64,000 bases of DNA from Culex pipiens pallens (lineage: Eukaryota > Arthropoda > Insecta > Diptera > Culicidae), in the NCBI RefSeq assembly GCF_016801865.2, contig NC_068938.1, positions 93,830,221-93,894,220 of the forward strand, in the 5' to 3' direction. Under the pieces are notes generated by a model. It was not told the origin of the DNA and did not search any database. It worked only from the letters and a program-made list of their open reading frames with translations. This document shows, in pieces, positions 37,201 through 42,533 of this stretch. The stretch's first letter is position 1. Every line of letters starts with the position of its first letter. Made by a program: the position numbers and the translations under genes.

Positions 37201-40200
37201 GCTGGGAAGAGCTTGAAAAATGACACGAAAAAATTGTCACCGCGGTTCTAGCGATACATAGCGCACAAGGCACAAAGAAAGGAGTTTACAGCATCTGGAT
37301 GGAACAGCACTTTCCCTCTCAATAGGGACTGTGTTATAGATCTGGAAATGCTTAATAACAGTAAAAATGGGTAACACGATACAATAGTCCTTGTAATCAG
37401 GATTCCGTGTCTTAATACTCAAACAGAAAAAAAAAAAACTAAGAATTGATATTTTGATGAAAATTTACATCTTTGTCCAGAGTTAGACCGAGATTTTAGA
37501 CGTATTTTTGAGGTTTTAGGTGAAATATTAGATTTTTTAACTTCAAATCGAGATAAAATCAGTTTTCACCGACAGAATATTTTGGAAATCGATTTTTCTG
37601 ACCCAGAATAGTCTCCCCAACAACCTCCAGGAGGAATTTCCGAGGTGCATGCAAGTTGCATAATAATCCCCTACTTACCCACCGTGTATAAAGGAGTGTT
37701 CCATCCAGATATCAACTCGATTTGAGCAGCTTGTAGGGAACATCTGGGACTAGGGGAGATGGGGGTAAGACGGCCACCCTAAGGGAGAAGTCTAATAAAA
37801 TTTACACAACAGATTATTTTGATCTCAAATTACGTACATATTGTTCTACGAGTAGTCCATCATAGAAATGACATAAATTAGTTAGTCTAAAAACCAATTT
37901 TCAATACTTTTCAGGAATTAAAAAAAAATAATTGAAATCGTATATATATGAAATACGCGGGGTAAGACGGCCACCCATGTGGGGTAAGACGGCCAGTGCT
38001 ATAAATTAACTTAATAACTTTGCTAAATCCACCCAAATTCCTACAAGGTTGGTTGAACAGACTTCTCTGAACATCATAACTATTTCGGTTGAAAAAATCA
38101 GGTTTCAAATGTGAAGAAAAATGCTGTTTAAAAAATTTCATATTTTGGCTCAGTGAATTTCATATTATTGCGACCACATTTTATGAAAAACTGTGATTTT
38201 TTACTACAAAACAAACACAATTTGATGCAAAACAATTAGTTTGTGTATTTTGATTAGAATAAGTAAATCAAAATTATGTAAACAATATTAAATTAGCGAT
38301 TTTTATGAAAAGTTTGATAGGATTTCATACTATTCAATGAGTTTTGCTATATCACAGTAAAGAATGTTGTCGAAACGGTAGTTAATAGCATTTTGATTAA
38401 AAATGGATAGTTTTATTGAAAATGCTTTTCCTTATCTACAAATATGTCTTTATAGTCAAAAACCGTCAAAAATATAACCTATATCAATTAAAATCTACAA
38501 ATTACGGGTGGCCGTCTTACCCCCGGAGGAGGTGGCCGTCTTGCCCCCAAATAAATTATTTTTTTAAACAATTTTTGTAAATAGCTCATCGCATTTTCTA
38601 AACTTTTTCGAGGGACATAATCTAGGGAAAACTTCAATTTAACATGAAAAAATATTTGAAGACAGGAAAACATATTGTTATCTAACAAAAATGCCTAAGT
38701 TGTAATTCATGAAAATTACATCCAGTTTCAAGTTCAAAAATTATTTGTTTATTTTGAGCTATTTTTATACTATTTCAAACAATATTTTTGGCAAAGGTGA
38801 CTCCATATGCATTATTTAGCATGAGGAACAGTATTGCTAAACATTTTAGTAATATTCATTAGTATACTTAGTAAAACAGTGGGGTGGCCGTCTTACCCCG
38901 CCTGGCCGTCTTACCCCCAGCTCCCCTATACCATCTGAGACTGAGAACGCTTTGGGTAAGGCCGTTTAACATATTAAATAGACACTTTTTCTTTTATTGA
39001 TTTTTTTGGTTGTAGAGTTTTGCTCGGAGGAGCCCTTAGATCAAATTTTCCGGTAATAATTTTATCATATTCGTATTCCTGAGACAATTTCACAATAGAA
39101 ACATGCATAAAAATGTTTATTTTCATCCATTTAGGCCGCTGCAAATATTTTTTGAAGTTTATGTCTCTCGACTCTGGTCGAAGTCGAGGGGGGGGGGGGG
39201 GTGTCAAAAAAATAAAAAAATATAAAATTCCAATAACAAGCTATGGTCTCGATATTTGAATGAAAAAAGTGTTTAAAATGCATTTTACACCTGCCCAGTT
39301 GTATTGCAATCATAAGTGTTCAAAATATCCAATCCCCCCAATATTTTTTTTTTCGTCGAAAAAAACATTTTGCGGTGCTGTACATTGGAATTTCACAAAA
39401 ATTAAAAATATTTTTTATCGATCACAGACATGCTAAATATGGTTTTGAACGAAGGAAAATGCATTTCTAATGGTTTTCAGTTGGCTAGACTTCTATTTCT
39501 TTTAAAATTTTGAAGTTTTTTGAAAAAATATTTTTTGCCCCCTGATTTTTCGGACCGATTTTGAAGAGGGGGGGGGGGGCGAGATAAACTTTGAAAAATA
39601 TTCGCAACGGCCTAATATTGGCGAAAATTTTATTTTTGTGAGAAAAATAAGTTTTTGCGCTGCTGAACATTGTAATTTCATAAAATTTCAGAATATTTTT
39701 AAACAAGCCCGAATAAGCTAAATATGATTAAATTTTGGTTTTGCTCCCTGATTTTTCGAACCAATTTTGGTGACATAAACTTTGAAAAATATTTGCAACT
39801 TCCTCAAACCATTTAAAAAATTAAAAATTAACCAATCTTTTGCTAAAGTTTTTCCAAGGAAATAACAAAAATCAGTAAACAAATATATGATAGTTAAAAA
39901 CTCTTCAAAGACCATGTTTTAAAAGTAATTGATTCGTCGTTCGTTGGTAACAAACTACTGTGAAAAGAACGGTTATCTATTTTTTTTTTTCAATTTTGGT
40001 TTTAAAGATCTTTACTGGGTAATTCTCTACCAACTCACACGAAATCGGGAAATGTGGCCCGACTCCTCTTCGATTTGCGTAAAACTTTGTCCTAAGGGGT
40101 AACTTTTGTCCCTGATCACGAATCCGAGGTCCATTTTTCGATATCTCGTGACGGAGGGGCGCTACGACCTTTCATTTTTGAACATGCGAAAAAAAAGGTG

Positions 40201-42292
40201 TTTTTCAATAATCTGCAGCCTGAAACGATGATGAGTTAGAAATTTGGTCTCAAAGGGACATTTATGTAAAATTAGACGCCCGATTTGATGGCGTACTCAG
40301 AATTCCGAACAAACGTATTTTTCATCGAAAAAATACTAAAAATGTTTTAAAAATTCTCCCATTTTCCGTTACTTGACTGTAAATTTTTTTGGAACATGTC
40401 ATTTTAAGGGAAATTTAATGTACATGTTCCAAAAGTTGTACAGTCAAGTAACGGAAAATGGAAGAATTTTTAAAACTTTTTTAGTGTTTTTTCGATGAAA
40501 AATACGTTTTTTTTTCGGAATTCTGAGTACGCCATTAAATCGGGCGTCTAATTTTACATAAAAGTCCCTTTGACACCAAATTTCTATCTCATCATCGTTT
40601 CAGGCTGTAAATTATTGAAAATCACCTCTTTTTTTTGCATGTTCTAAAATCAAAGAGGTCGTACCGCCCATCCGTCACGAGATATCAAAAAACGGACCTG
40701 GGATTCGTGATCAGGGACGAAAGTTACCCCTTAGGACAAAGTTTCACGTAAATCGAAGAGGGGTCGGGGCAACTGCTGTGTGAGTTGGCGGAGAATTACC
40801 CACTTTTCCTGTCATTTCATTACCCAAAATAACAGTGCGGATGAAGTTCATCATAGAACTCCTTTAAGTGCTAAAAAGGTCAACTATTCAGCACTTGTAT
40901 CGAAAAGTATTACTTTTTGGTTTTCGAGCTGACCAACCGCGCGGAAGCTAAACAGAGACTCACACAATAAATGAACTACCCATGCTTAAAAATCTTCATT
41001 TTGCAACTTGTAGCATAAACTACTTATGTTTGTTGAAACTGAATAAATAAAAAAGTGCACTTCTCAATGTTTACCGGCAAAACAAGGTTTAGCTCGTTAT
41101 AACACCACAGTTGCATACTACTATTTTTCATAATCACAAAAGTAAACATTATCATAAATCTTGTTGTGTTTCGTCAAATATTAGACTACACACATCGCAA
41201 CAGTGCCTCGTCATCGGTCAACTCTTACTAGACATCCATCCACGTGGTTACCCTATTGACCATGCATGCATATTGCAATTCTTTTCTTGAAACTCTCACT
41301 GCAAATCTCCTCTCATTAAACTGCCTCGACATGGGCAAATGTTGTCCCGCCAAACAAACCGAAACGTCTCCATTTTACGACTTCCACCGGCCGTCGTTCA
41401 TTATCGACTCCAAATGTTTGCTAATTTATCTTCGCTTTTTTTATCGTTACAGCACTGAAGGGCACGGCGGACGAACTCCAGGCGGAAGGTTTCTACTGCC
41501 ACACCTACCTGGTGGACATCGCGGACCGCGAGCAGGTTTACGAGGTAGCCAAGAAGGTTAAGCAGGAGGTCGGTGACGTCAACATCCTGATCAACAATGC
41601 CGGCATCGTGGCCTGCCGCACGCTGTGGGACCTCACCGATAAGGCCATCGAGAGCACCTACGCGGTTAACATTCTTTCGCACTATTGGGTTCGTAGCTAA
41701 ATTCCCTGCTAGTCAGAGTGAGCTTAATTTAATTTTGCTGCATTGTAGACCACGCGGGCTTTCCTGCCGGAGATGATGAACACCAACAAGGGACACATTG
41801 TAACCGTTGGATCGGTGGCCGGGCTGATTGGAACGTACGGCTGCACGGATTACAGCGCAACCAAATTTGCCTGTGCTGGGTTCCACGAGGCGTTGTACAC
41901 TGAATTGAAGGTGAGTTGAAGGCCAGACCCAGACTCAAATCACGCAAGATATGCAACTAATAACCCCCTCTCTCCCTTCCTCGTTTTAGACCCACGGCTT
42001 CGACAACATCCACCTGACGCTGGTCTGCCCGTACTACATCAACACGGGAATGTTCGCCGGCTGCAAGCCGCGCCTGCTGCCGATGCTGGAGCCCAAGCAC
42101 GTCGCCGACAGCATGGTCAAGTCGATCCTGAAGAACGAAGTCAACTGCACCCTGCCCGACAGCGTGCGCGTGTTCGTCCCGTTCAAGTACCTGCTGCCGG
42201 CGAAGATGTGCTGGGAGGGCATGTGCCGCCTCATGAAGGGCCCCCAGACGATGATGGGCTTCCGCGGCCGGGGAAAGGCCACCGCCGGATGA
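7073..42292 (+). CDS. Short-chain dehydrogenase/reductase, retinol dehydrogenase type (SDR16C/RDH10-like), 5 coding exons
   Basis: Spliced exons 7073-7228, 30546-30663, 41453-41688, 41749-41910 and 41990-42292 join in frame to 324 codons plus stop, the normal length for this family. Residues 1-52 contain a hydrophobic membrane anchor (about 15-45) ending in a basic RYRKKK stop-transfer. The Rossmann cofactor motif TGGGGGVG is at about 62-69, a WD that follows beta-2 at 86-87, NNAG at 139-142, and the catalytic S192, Y205 and K209 (YSATK) are all present. The family oxidises retinoids or other lipophilic alcohols with NAD(P) at the ER or lipid-droplet membrane; the exact substrate is inference. 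The start has a good context (GCAAAATGG). Introns 1 and 2 are 23.3 and 10.8 kb and full of mobile DNA; intron 2 contains an antisense odorant receptor gene. It is convergent with the CHID1-like gene. An alternative naming is epidermal retinol dehydrogenase 2 (SDR16C5). Confidence 0.9.
7962..8177. mobile_element. Short mTA MITE with TACCGTAA ends
   Basis: The left end TACCGTAATCTGGGGCGAAT and the reverse complement of the right end TACCGTAAACTGGGGTCAAT form TIRs flanked by TA at 7960-7961 and 8178-8179. Length is about 216 bp with no ORF. Related ends occur at 28588/29504 and alone at 45182. Confidence 0.75.
8640..10735 (+). repeat. Satellite-like tandem array, 141-bp unit, about 15 copies
   Basis: The phrase TGTCCAGTATCAA recurs at 8656, 8797, 8938, 9078, 9219, 9360, 9500, 9641, 9781, 9922, 10063, 10204, 10344, 10485 and 10626, a spacing of 140-141 bp. 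Units fall into three diagnostic types in the order C-A-B (see findings). Because 141 is 3x47, several frames stay open and give repetitive ORFs of 124-171 codons that are artefacts. The array ends abruptly at about 10735. The unit is homologous to the ~151-bp repeat of the foldback element at 47384-51790. It lies in intron 1 of the dehydrogenase. Confidence 0.92.
10736..12231. other. Intron 1 segment, no gene recognised
   Basis: Directly after the array comes a GC-richer piece (about 10736-11100). It holds three copies of a 23-bp repeat, starting at 10801, 10824 and 10847, sharing GCC(A/G)TCTGCT. ORFs on both strands here reach 147 codons but share no recognisable domain. The remainder is AT-rich. 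Confidence 0.5.
12232..14290. mobile_element. Foldback element with GGGTAATTC termini, interrupted by a 700-bp MITE
   Basis: The left arm starts GGGTAATTCTCCGCCAACTC and the right arm ends in its near complement (GAGTTGGTAGAGAATTACCC). The arms are roughly 0.6-0.75 kb, meeting at a small hairpin near 12840-12990. The four bases ATGG flank it on both sides. A separate 700-bp element (12995-13694) sits in the right arm near the centre. Related copies: 4975-5440, 27859-28545 and 40017-40801. Confidence 0.85.
12995..13694. mobile_element. Nested hAT-like MITE with 8-bp TSD
   Basis: The termini CTGGGTGC / GCACCCAG are flanked by perfect 8-bp direct repeats TTTATAAG at 12987-12994 and 13695-13702. 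Removing the insert restores the interrupted palindrome arm of the host foldback element, which confirms the boundaries. An 8-bp TSD is typical of the hAT superfamily, though CTGGG is not the canonical CAGNG start. No transposase is encoded. Confidence 0.8.
14291..15658. other. Intron 1 segment, no gene recognised
   Basis: AT-rich DNA. The phrase ATATGAAATTCCAAGTCAGTTCG occurs twice in near-identical form (about 14768 and 15027), suggesting a small duplicated piece. A fragment around 15004-15027 (CAACCATGCTCATGCTCA) also resembles about 30770-30795. No ORF of note. Confidence 0.4.
15659..16278. mobile_element. Dispersed repeat, TATTCGGAAC ends
   Basis: The ends read TATTCGGAACAC and, reverse complemented, TATTCGTAACAGT. 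The interior matches about 28608-29135 in the same orientation over some 550 bp (for example GAACACCTGAATTTAACTGA, GGAGAGAACCAAAGT, ACATCAAT(C/T)(G/A)AAAGATCGCAA). No ORF. Probably a MITE. Confidence 0.7.
16279..17389. other. Intron 1 segment with one short perfect palindrome
   Basis: No gene recognised. A perfect inverted repeat, GTGACAGTTC-A-GAACTGTCAC, lies at 17293-17313, just before the dead gene fragments. Confidence 0.4.
17390..18020 (+). pseudogene. RAD54B-like SNF2 helicase fragment
   Basis: Plus-strand homology runs in broken frames. Residues ending around LHSV (to about 17670) are in another frame from the block starting LRPHQREGVSFLYECV at about 17687. That block contains the Walker A helicase motif I DEMGLGKTLQT, the RAD54B-style GPYG and LIVTPSSLVDNW, and stops after KLKKYANL near 18000. 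All later helicase motifs are missing. At least one frameshift and in-frame stops separate the N-terminal part (SKEVELVERIDG...). RAD54-family proteins remodel Rad51-DNA filaments in recombination; this copy cannot encode one. It lies in intron 1 of the dehydrogenase, back-to-back with a dead proteasome ATPase fragment. A short T-rich tract ending in CAG before GATTTCCG could be a retained splice acceptor, which would argue against simple retroposition. Confidence 0.75.
18124..18590 (-). pseudogene. 26S proteasome ATPase PSMC3/Rpt5-like fragment
   Basis: On the minus strand the stretch begins with VELLDVDPQE, then GAVVVLDS and GDLVGVNKDSYLILET, strongly recalling the OB-fold region of Rpt5 (PSMC3), the ATPase that unfolds substrates at the proteasome base. 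A deletion after LILETIPA removes roughly 14 codons and shifts the frame into TEQYSDIGGLD. A second deletion after HPPK removes the whole Walker A segment and rejoins at STYLKLAG. A TAG stop follows at LAGQ*. Homology ends at LAKEK. It is dead by three independent lesions. No introns are visible in what remains, consistent with a retrocopy. Confidence 0.85.
18591..18992. other. Intron 1 segment, no gene recognised
   Basis: AT-rich DNA between the dead proteasome fragment and the foldback element. Small ORFs only. Confidence 0.4.
18993..21980. mobile_element. 3-kb foldback element with 144-bp tandem repeats in both arms
   Basis: Termini CACCATATTC / GAATATGGTG are flanked by TA on each side (18991-18992, 21981-21982). 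About 370 bp of unique subterminal sequence per arm is inverted (for example CCTGGGATGTTCTAGTCCAT near 19196 and its complement near 21750). Inside, the arms are tandem 144-bp repeats: CCAAGGA starts at 19369, 19513, 19657, 19801, 19945 and 20089, with a diverged copy at 20233. The orientation flips near 20270, and about nine units follow in reverse. No transposase. 144 is 3x48, which explains the long repetitive ORFs (up to 219 codons). Confidence 0.9.
21983..23329. other. Intron 1 segment, no gene recognised
   Basis: Mixed-composition DNA. The pieces at about 22490-22690 and 22910-23060 are GC-richer and free of the repeats seen elsewhere, so they are candidates for conserved noncoding sequence. 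No motif allows a firmer call. Confidence 0.4.
23330..23748. mobile_element. Inverted-repeat MITE (AGGCCCAGTG ends)
   Basis: Left AGGCCCAGTG and right CACTGGGCCT begin arms that are inverted over about 170 bp; the left arm around AATTACGAACTTCTCGTCAC mirrors the right arm around 23700. A related segment at about 31142-31415 (ATTACGAACTTTTCGTCACA) lies inside another element in intron 2. No ORF. Confidence 0.75.
23749..24065. mobile_element. Small inverted-repeat element (CACTCAAAGT ends)
   Basis: CACTCAAAGT at 23749-23758 is complemented by ACTTTGAGTG at 23945-23954. Between them, GTATGTCAAAATCAGTACAT recurs inverted on the far side (about 24005-24025), with GGTGACG/CGTCACC and AAGTTCACCCG motifs on both arms. 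A relative of the internal motif lies at about 44374-44464. Confidence 0.6.
24697..25129. mobile_element. piggyBac-like MITE
   Basis: The termini CCCGGGCAGAC / GTCTGCTCGGG are bordered by TTAA on the left and TTGA on the right. CCC...GGG ends with a TTAA target are the piggyBac signature; the right site would need one substitution. The 433-bp interior is dense in ATAACA/TGTTAT motifs in both orientations. No ORF. Confidence 0.6.
25130..27858. other. Intron 1 segment, no gene recognised
   Basis: AT-rich with an ATA microsatellite at about 25709-25731. The part at about 26740-27290 is more balanced in composition and free of the window's repeat families, so it may hold regulatory sequence. No coding or RNA signature was found. 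Confidence 0.4.
27859..28545. mobile_element. Single arm of the GGGTAATTC foldback family
   Basis: It begins GGGTAATTCTCCGCCAACTC and follows the left arm of 12232-14290 closely through the landmark TTTCGTCGTCCGTGTCTGTC. It then stops near 28545 without the return arm. A small internal deletion removes the region around the GAATTCCG landmark. Probably a recombination or deletion product. Confidence 0.8.
28588..29504. mobile_element. mTA MITE with TACCGTAA ends carrying a second repeat
   Basis: Left TACCGTAAACCAGAGTGACA and the reverse complement of the right end TACCGTAAACCGGGGTTACA form TIRs, with TA on each side. About 28608-29135 inside is a copy of the repeat at 15659-16278, ending ACTGTTCCGAATA. 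Either that repeat inserted here or it is a captured part of the element. Confidence 0.7.
29505..30545. other. 3' end of intron 1
   Basis: No gene. The last 60 bases are a strong pyrimidine tract (CTCCCCTCTCTCGCAG) forming the acceptor of dehydrogenase exon 2. Confidence 0.5.
30546..30663 (+). CDS. Dehydrogenase exon 2 (cofactor-binding motif)
   Basis: Phase 0 at the acceptor and phase 1 at the donor (GTGAGT at 30664). It encodes DVSGQVVLITGGGGGVGRH and continues to WDINKD, that is beta-1, the glycine-rich loop and beta-2 of the Rossmann fold. Confidence 0.9.
30719..31866. mobile_element. MITE (GTCGTGCTATC family) with nested insertions
   Basis: TIRs: left CGTCGTTATCGTGCTATTTT, right reverse complement TCGACGTTGTCGTGCTATCT. 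The same family as 466-971, enlarged by a SINE (31461-31785) and by about 280 bp resembling the element at 23330-23748. Confidence 0.65.
31461..31785 (-). mobile_element. tRNA-derived SINE with 9-bp TSD
   Basis: Minus strand; the head at the right end has CCTAGTGGTAACGC (box A-like), CCGCCTCGTAAGCGG and GGGGTTCAAATCC (box B). The acceptor-like CCGAGCC/GGCTCGG pairs, but the D-arm register is off by two for a true tRNA. The direct repeats GTTTACATT at 31452-31460 and 31786-31794 mark the insertion. Confidence 0.8.
31959..33374 (-). CDS. Insect odorant receptor (7tm_6 family), 3 exons
   Basis: Exons on the minus strand are 33374-32569, 32461-32266 and 32207-31959. They join in frame to 416 codons plus stop, typical of the family. 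Introns are 107 and 58 nt with GTAAGT and GTATAT donors. The protein is rich in hydrophobic helices (about residues 53-75, 79-100, 145-165, 185-212, 280-302, 303-325 and 389-411), compatible with seven membrane passes. The C-terminal third carries the family's best conserved arrangement: DELEDK, then ARAIYEQNW, then a basic VAKHYKSV stretch, RPFRISCGG and a final helix ending near the stop. Such receptors pair with Orco to form odour-gated cation channels in sensory dendrites. The gene is nested antisense in intron 2 of the dehydrogenase. The ligand and ortholog number cannot be told from sequence alone. A strong-looking AG at 32244 is too close to the donor (22 nt) to be used; the AG at 32208 restores the family spacing. 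Confidence 0.88.
33375..34117. other. Upstream region of the odorant receptor
   Basis: Contains a CTG/CAG run (about 33440-33462) in the presumed 5' leader. No clear TATA or Inr/DPE pair was found for the minus strand. No other gene recognised. Confidence 0.4.
34120..34282. mobile_element. Short mTA MITE with GGGACCATCCA ends
   Basis: Left GGGACCATCCACAAACCACG and its complement at the right (CGTGGTTTATGGATGGTCCC) extend inward over GTGGACA. TA flanks both sides. A C-rich tract (about 34166-34184) fills the middle. About 163 bp, no ORF. Confidence 0.8.
34804..35238 (-). mobile_element. Full-length tRNA-derived SINE with 13-bp TSD
   Basis: Direct repeats CAACAAAACGCAA at 34791-34803 and 35239-35251 are identical. 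On the minus strand a tRNA-like head (TGGCCGAATGGTTACGC; CCGCTTTGTAAGCGG; GGGTTTGATTCCC) leads into a body with a second tRNA-like block (about 34980-34950), a hairpin of GTACAAACAACCCATGCCAT type near 35040, and an A/T tail. This is the most complete copy in the window and a reference for the copies at 4510 and 44050. Confidence 0.88.
35330..37686. mobile_element. Foldback element with CACGGTGGGTAAG termini, split by a SINE
   Basis: The ends CACGGTGGGTAAG / CTTACCCACCGTG are flanked by TATAA at 35325-35329 and 37687-37691. The arms, about 0.83 kb each once the insert is removed, are nearly identical complements and meet at a loop of about 100 bp (36156-36253). A SINE (36853-37436) sits in the right arm only. 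No long ORF; the mirrored 69-codon ORFs (35800-36009 and 36400-36609) are products of the symmetry. Confidence 0.9.
36853..37436 (+). mobile_element. tRNA-headed SINE-like insertion with 12-bp TSD
   Basis: AACTAAGAATTG is duplicated at 36841-36852 and 37437-37448; the left arm of the host palindrome has this site once. The head includes TGGCCGAATGGTTACGGG and CCTCATAAGCGG. The 3' end is poly-A. At 584 bp it is longer than the other SINEs here, and its body is unrelated to theirs. Confidence 0.85.
37753..38926. mobile_element. mTA element with GGTAAGACGGCCA termini
   Basis: Left AGGGGAGATGGGGGTAAGAC and right reverse complement AGGGGAGCTGGGGGTAAGAC are flanked by TA. The terminal motif GGGGTAAGACGGCCA recurs internally, twice in each orientation (about 37958-37996 and 38507-38550). 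No ORF. Confidence 0.8.
39120..39800. repeat. Dispersed repeat with poly-G tracts
   Basis: Runs of 14 G (about 39188-39201) and about 11 G (39568-39579) lie in a segment containing TTGCCCCCTGATTTTTC twice. An inverted relative occurs at about 56140-56520 (AAAAATCAGGGGGCAAAA). No coding potential. Confidence 0.6.
40017..40801. mobile_element. Short intact copy of the GGGTAATTC foldback family
   Basis: It begins GGGTAATTCTCTACCAACTC and ends GAGTTGGCGGAGAATTACCC, with ACT on both sides. Arms of about 390 bp meet almost without a loop near 40430 (ACATGTTCC), so this is a shortened form lacking the central part of 12232-14290. Confidence 0.85.
40802..41452. other. 3' end of intron 2
   Basis: Repeat-poor DNA leading into a pyrimidine-rich acceptor (TTTTTTTATCGTTACAG) for exon 3. 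Confidence 0.45.
41453..41688 (+). CDS. Dehydrogenase exon 3 (NNAG motif)
   Basis: It enters in phase 1 and ends in phase 0 at a weak donor, GTTCGT. It encodes the segment with DVNILINNAGIVA and ends VNILSHYW. Intron 3 is only 60 nt. Confidence 0.9.
41749..41910 (+). CDS. Dehydrogenase exon 4 (catalytic Ser, Tyr, Lys)
   Basis: 54 codons, phase 0 at both ends. It carries GHIVTVGSVAGL and DYSATKFA, the active-site serine, tyrosine and lysine with canonical spacing (13 and 4 residues). Confidence 0.92.
41990..42292 (+). CDS. Dehydrogenase exon 5 and stop
   Basis: 100 codons plus TGA. It starts THGFDNIHLTLVCPYY and includes INTGMF, the P-G-like segment closing the cofactor pocket. The C-terminus is basic (FRGRGKATAG). 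Confidence 0.92.
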   Translation, partial: THGFDNIHLTLVCPYYINTGMFAGCKPRLLPMLEPKHVADSMVKSILKNEVNCTLPDSVRVFVPFKYLLPAKMCWEGMCRLMKGPQTMMGFRGRGKATAG

Positions 42293-42477
42293 TTCGGAAT
42301 TTTCTTTTTCCAGAACAAACAATGAAACTCTGAGTAATCGACAACTTTGTTTTAATGTTTCCATCATTACTAAACTTAAGCGGCTATTGTGGTCGTCGAC
42401 TTGTTGGTTGTAAGCTCCGCAGGTTGTAGCACGTAAGATATCTTTTTGTAACTACTTTAAAATTTAAAGTACTTTCA

Positions 42478-42483
42478 AATAAA
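42478..42483 (+). terminator. Poly(A) signal of the dehydrogenase gene
   Basis: AATAAA, 186 nt after the stop. Cleavage 15-30 nt later would end the transcript close to the stop of the convergent CHID1-like gene. Confidence 0.6.
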
Positions 42484-42493
42484 CGAAGCCTTC

Positions 42494-42499
42494 TTTAAT
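42494..42499 (-). terminator. Candidate poly(A) signal of the CHID1-like gene
   Basis: ATTAAA on the minus strand, 35 nt after the stop at 42534. Cleavage downstream of it falls inside the dehydrogenase 3' UTR, so the two 3' UTRs would overlap. Confidence 0.45.
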
Positions 42500-42533
42500 A
42501 ACTACTATTGCGTTTTTGTTGTGCGACGAATGA

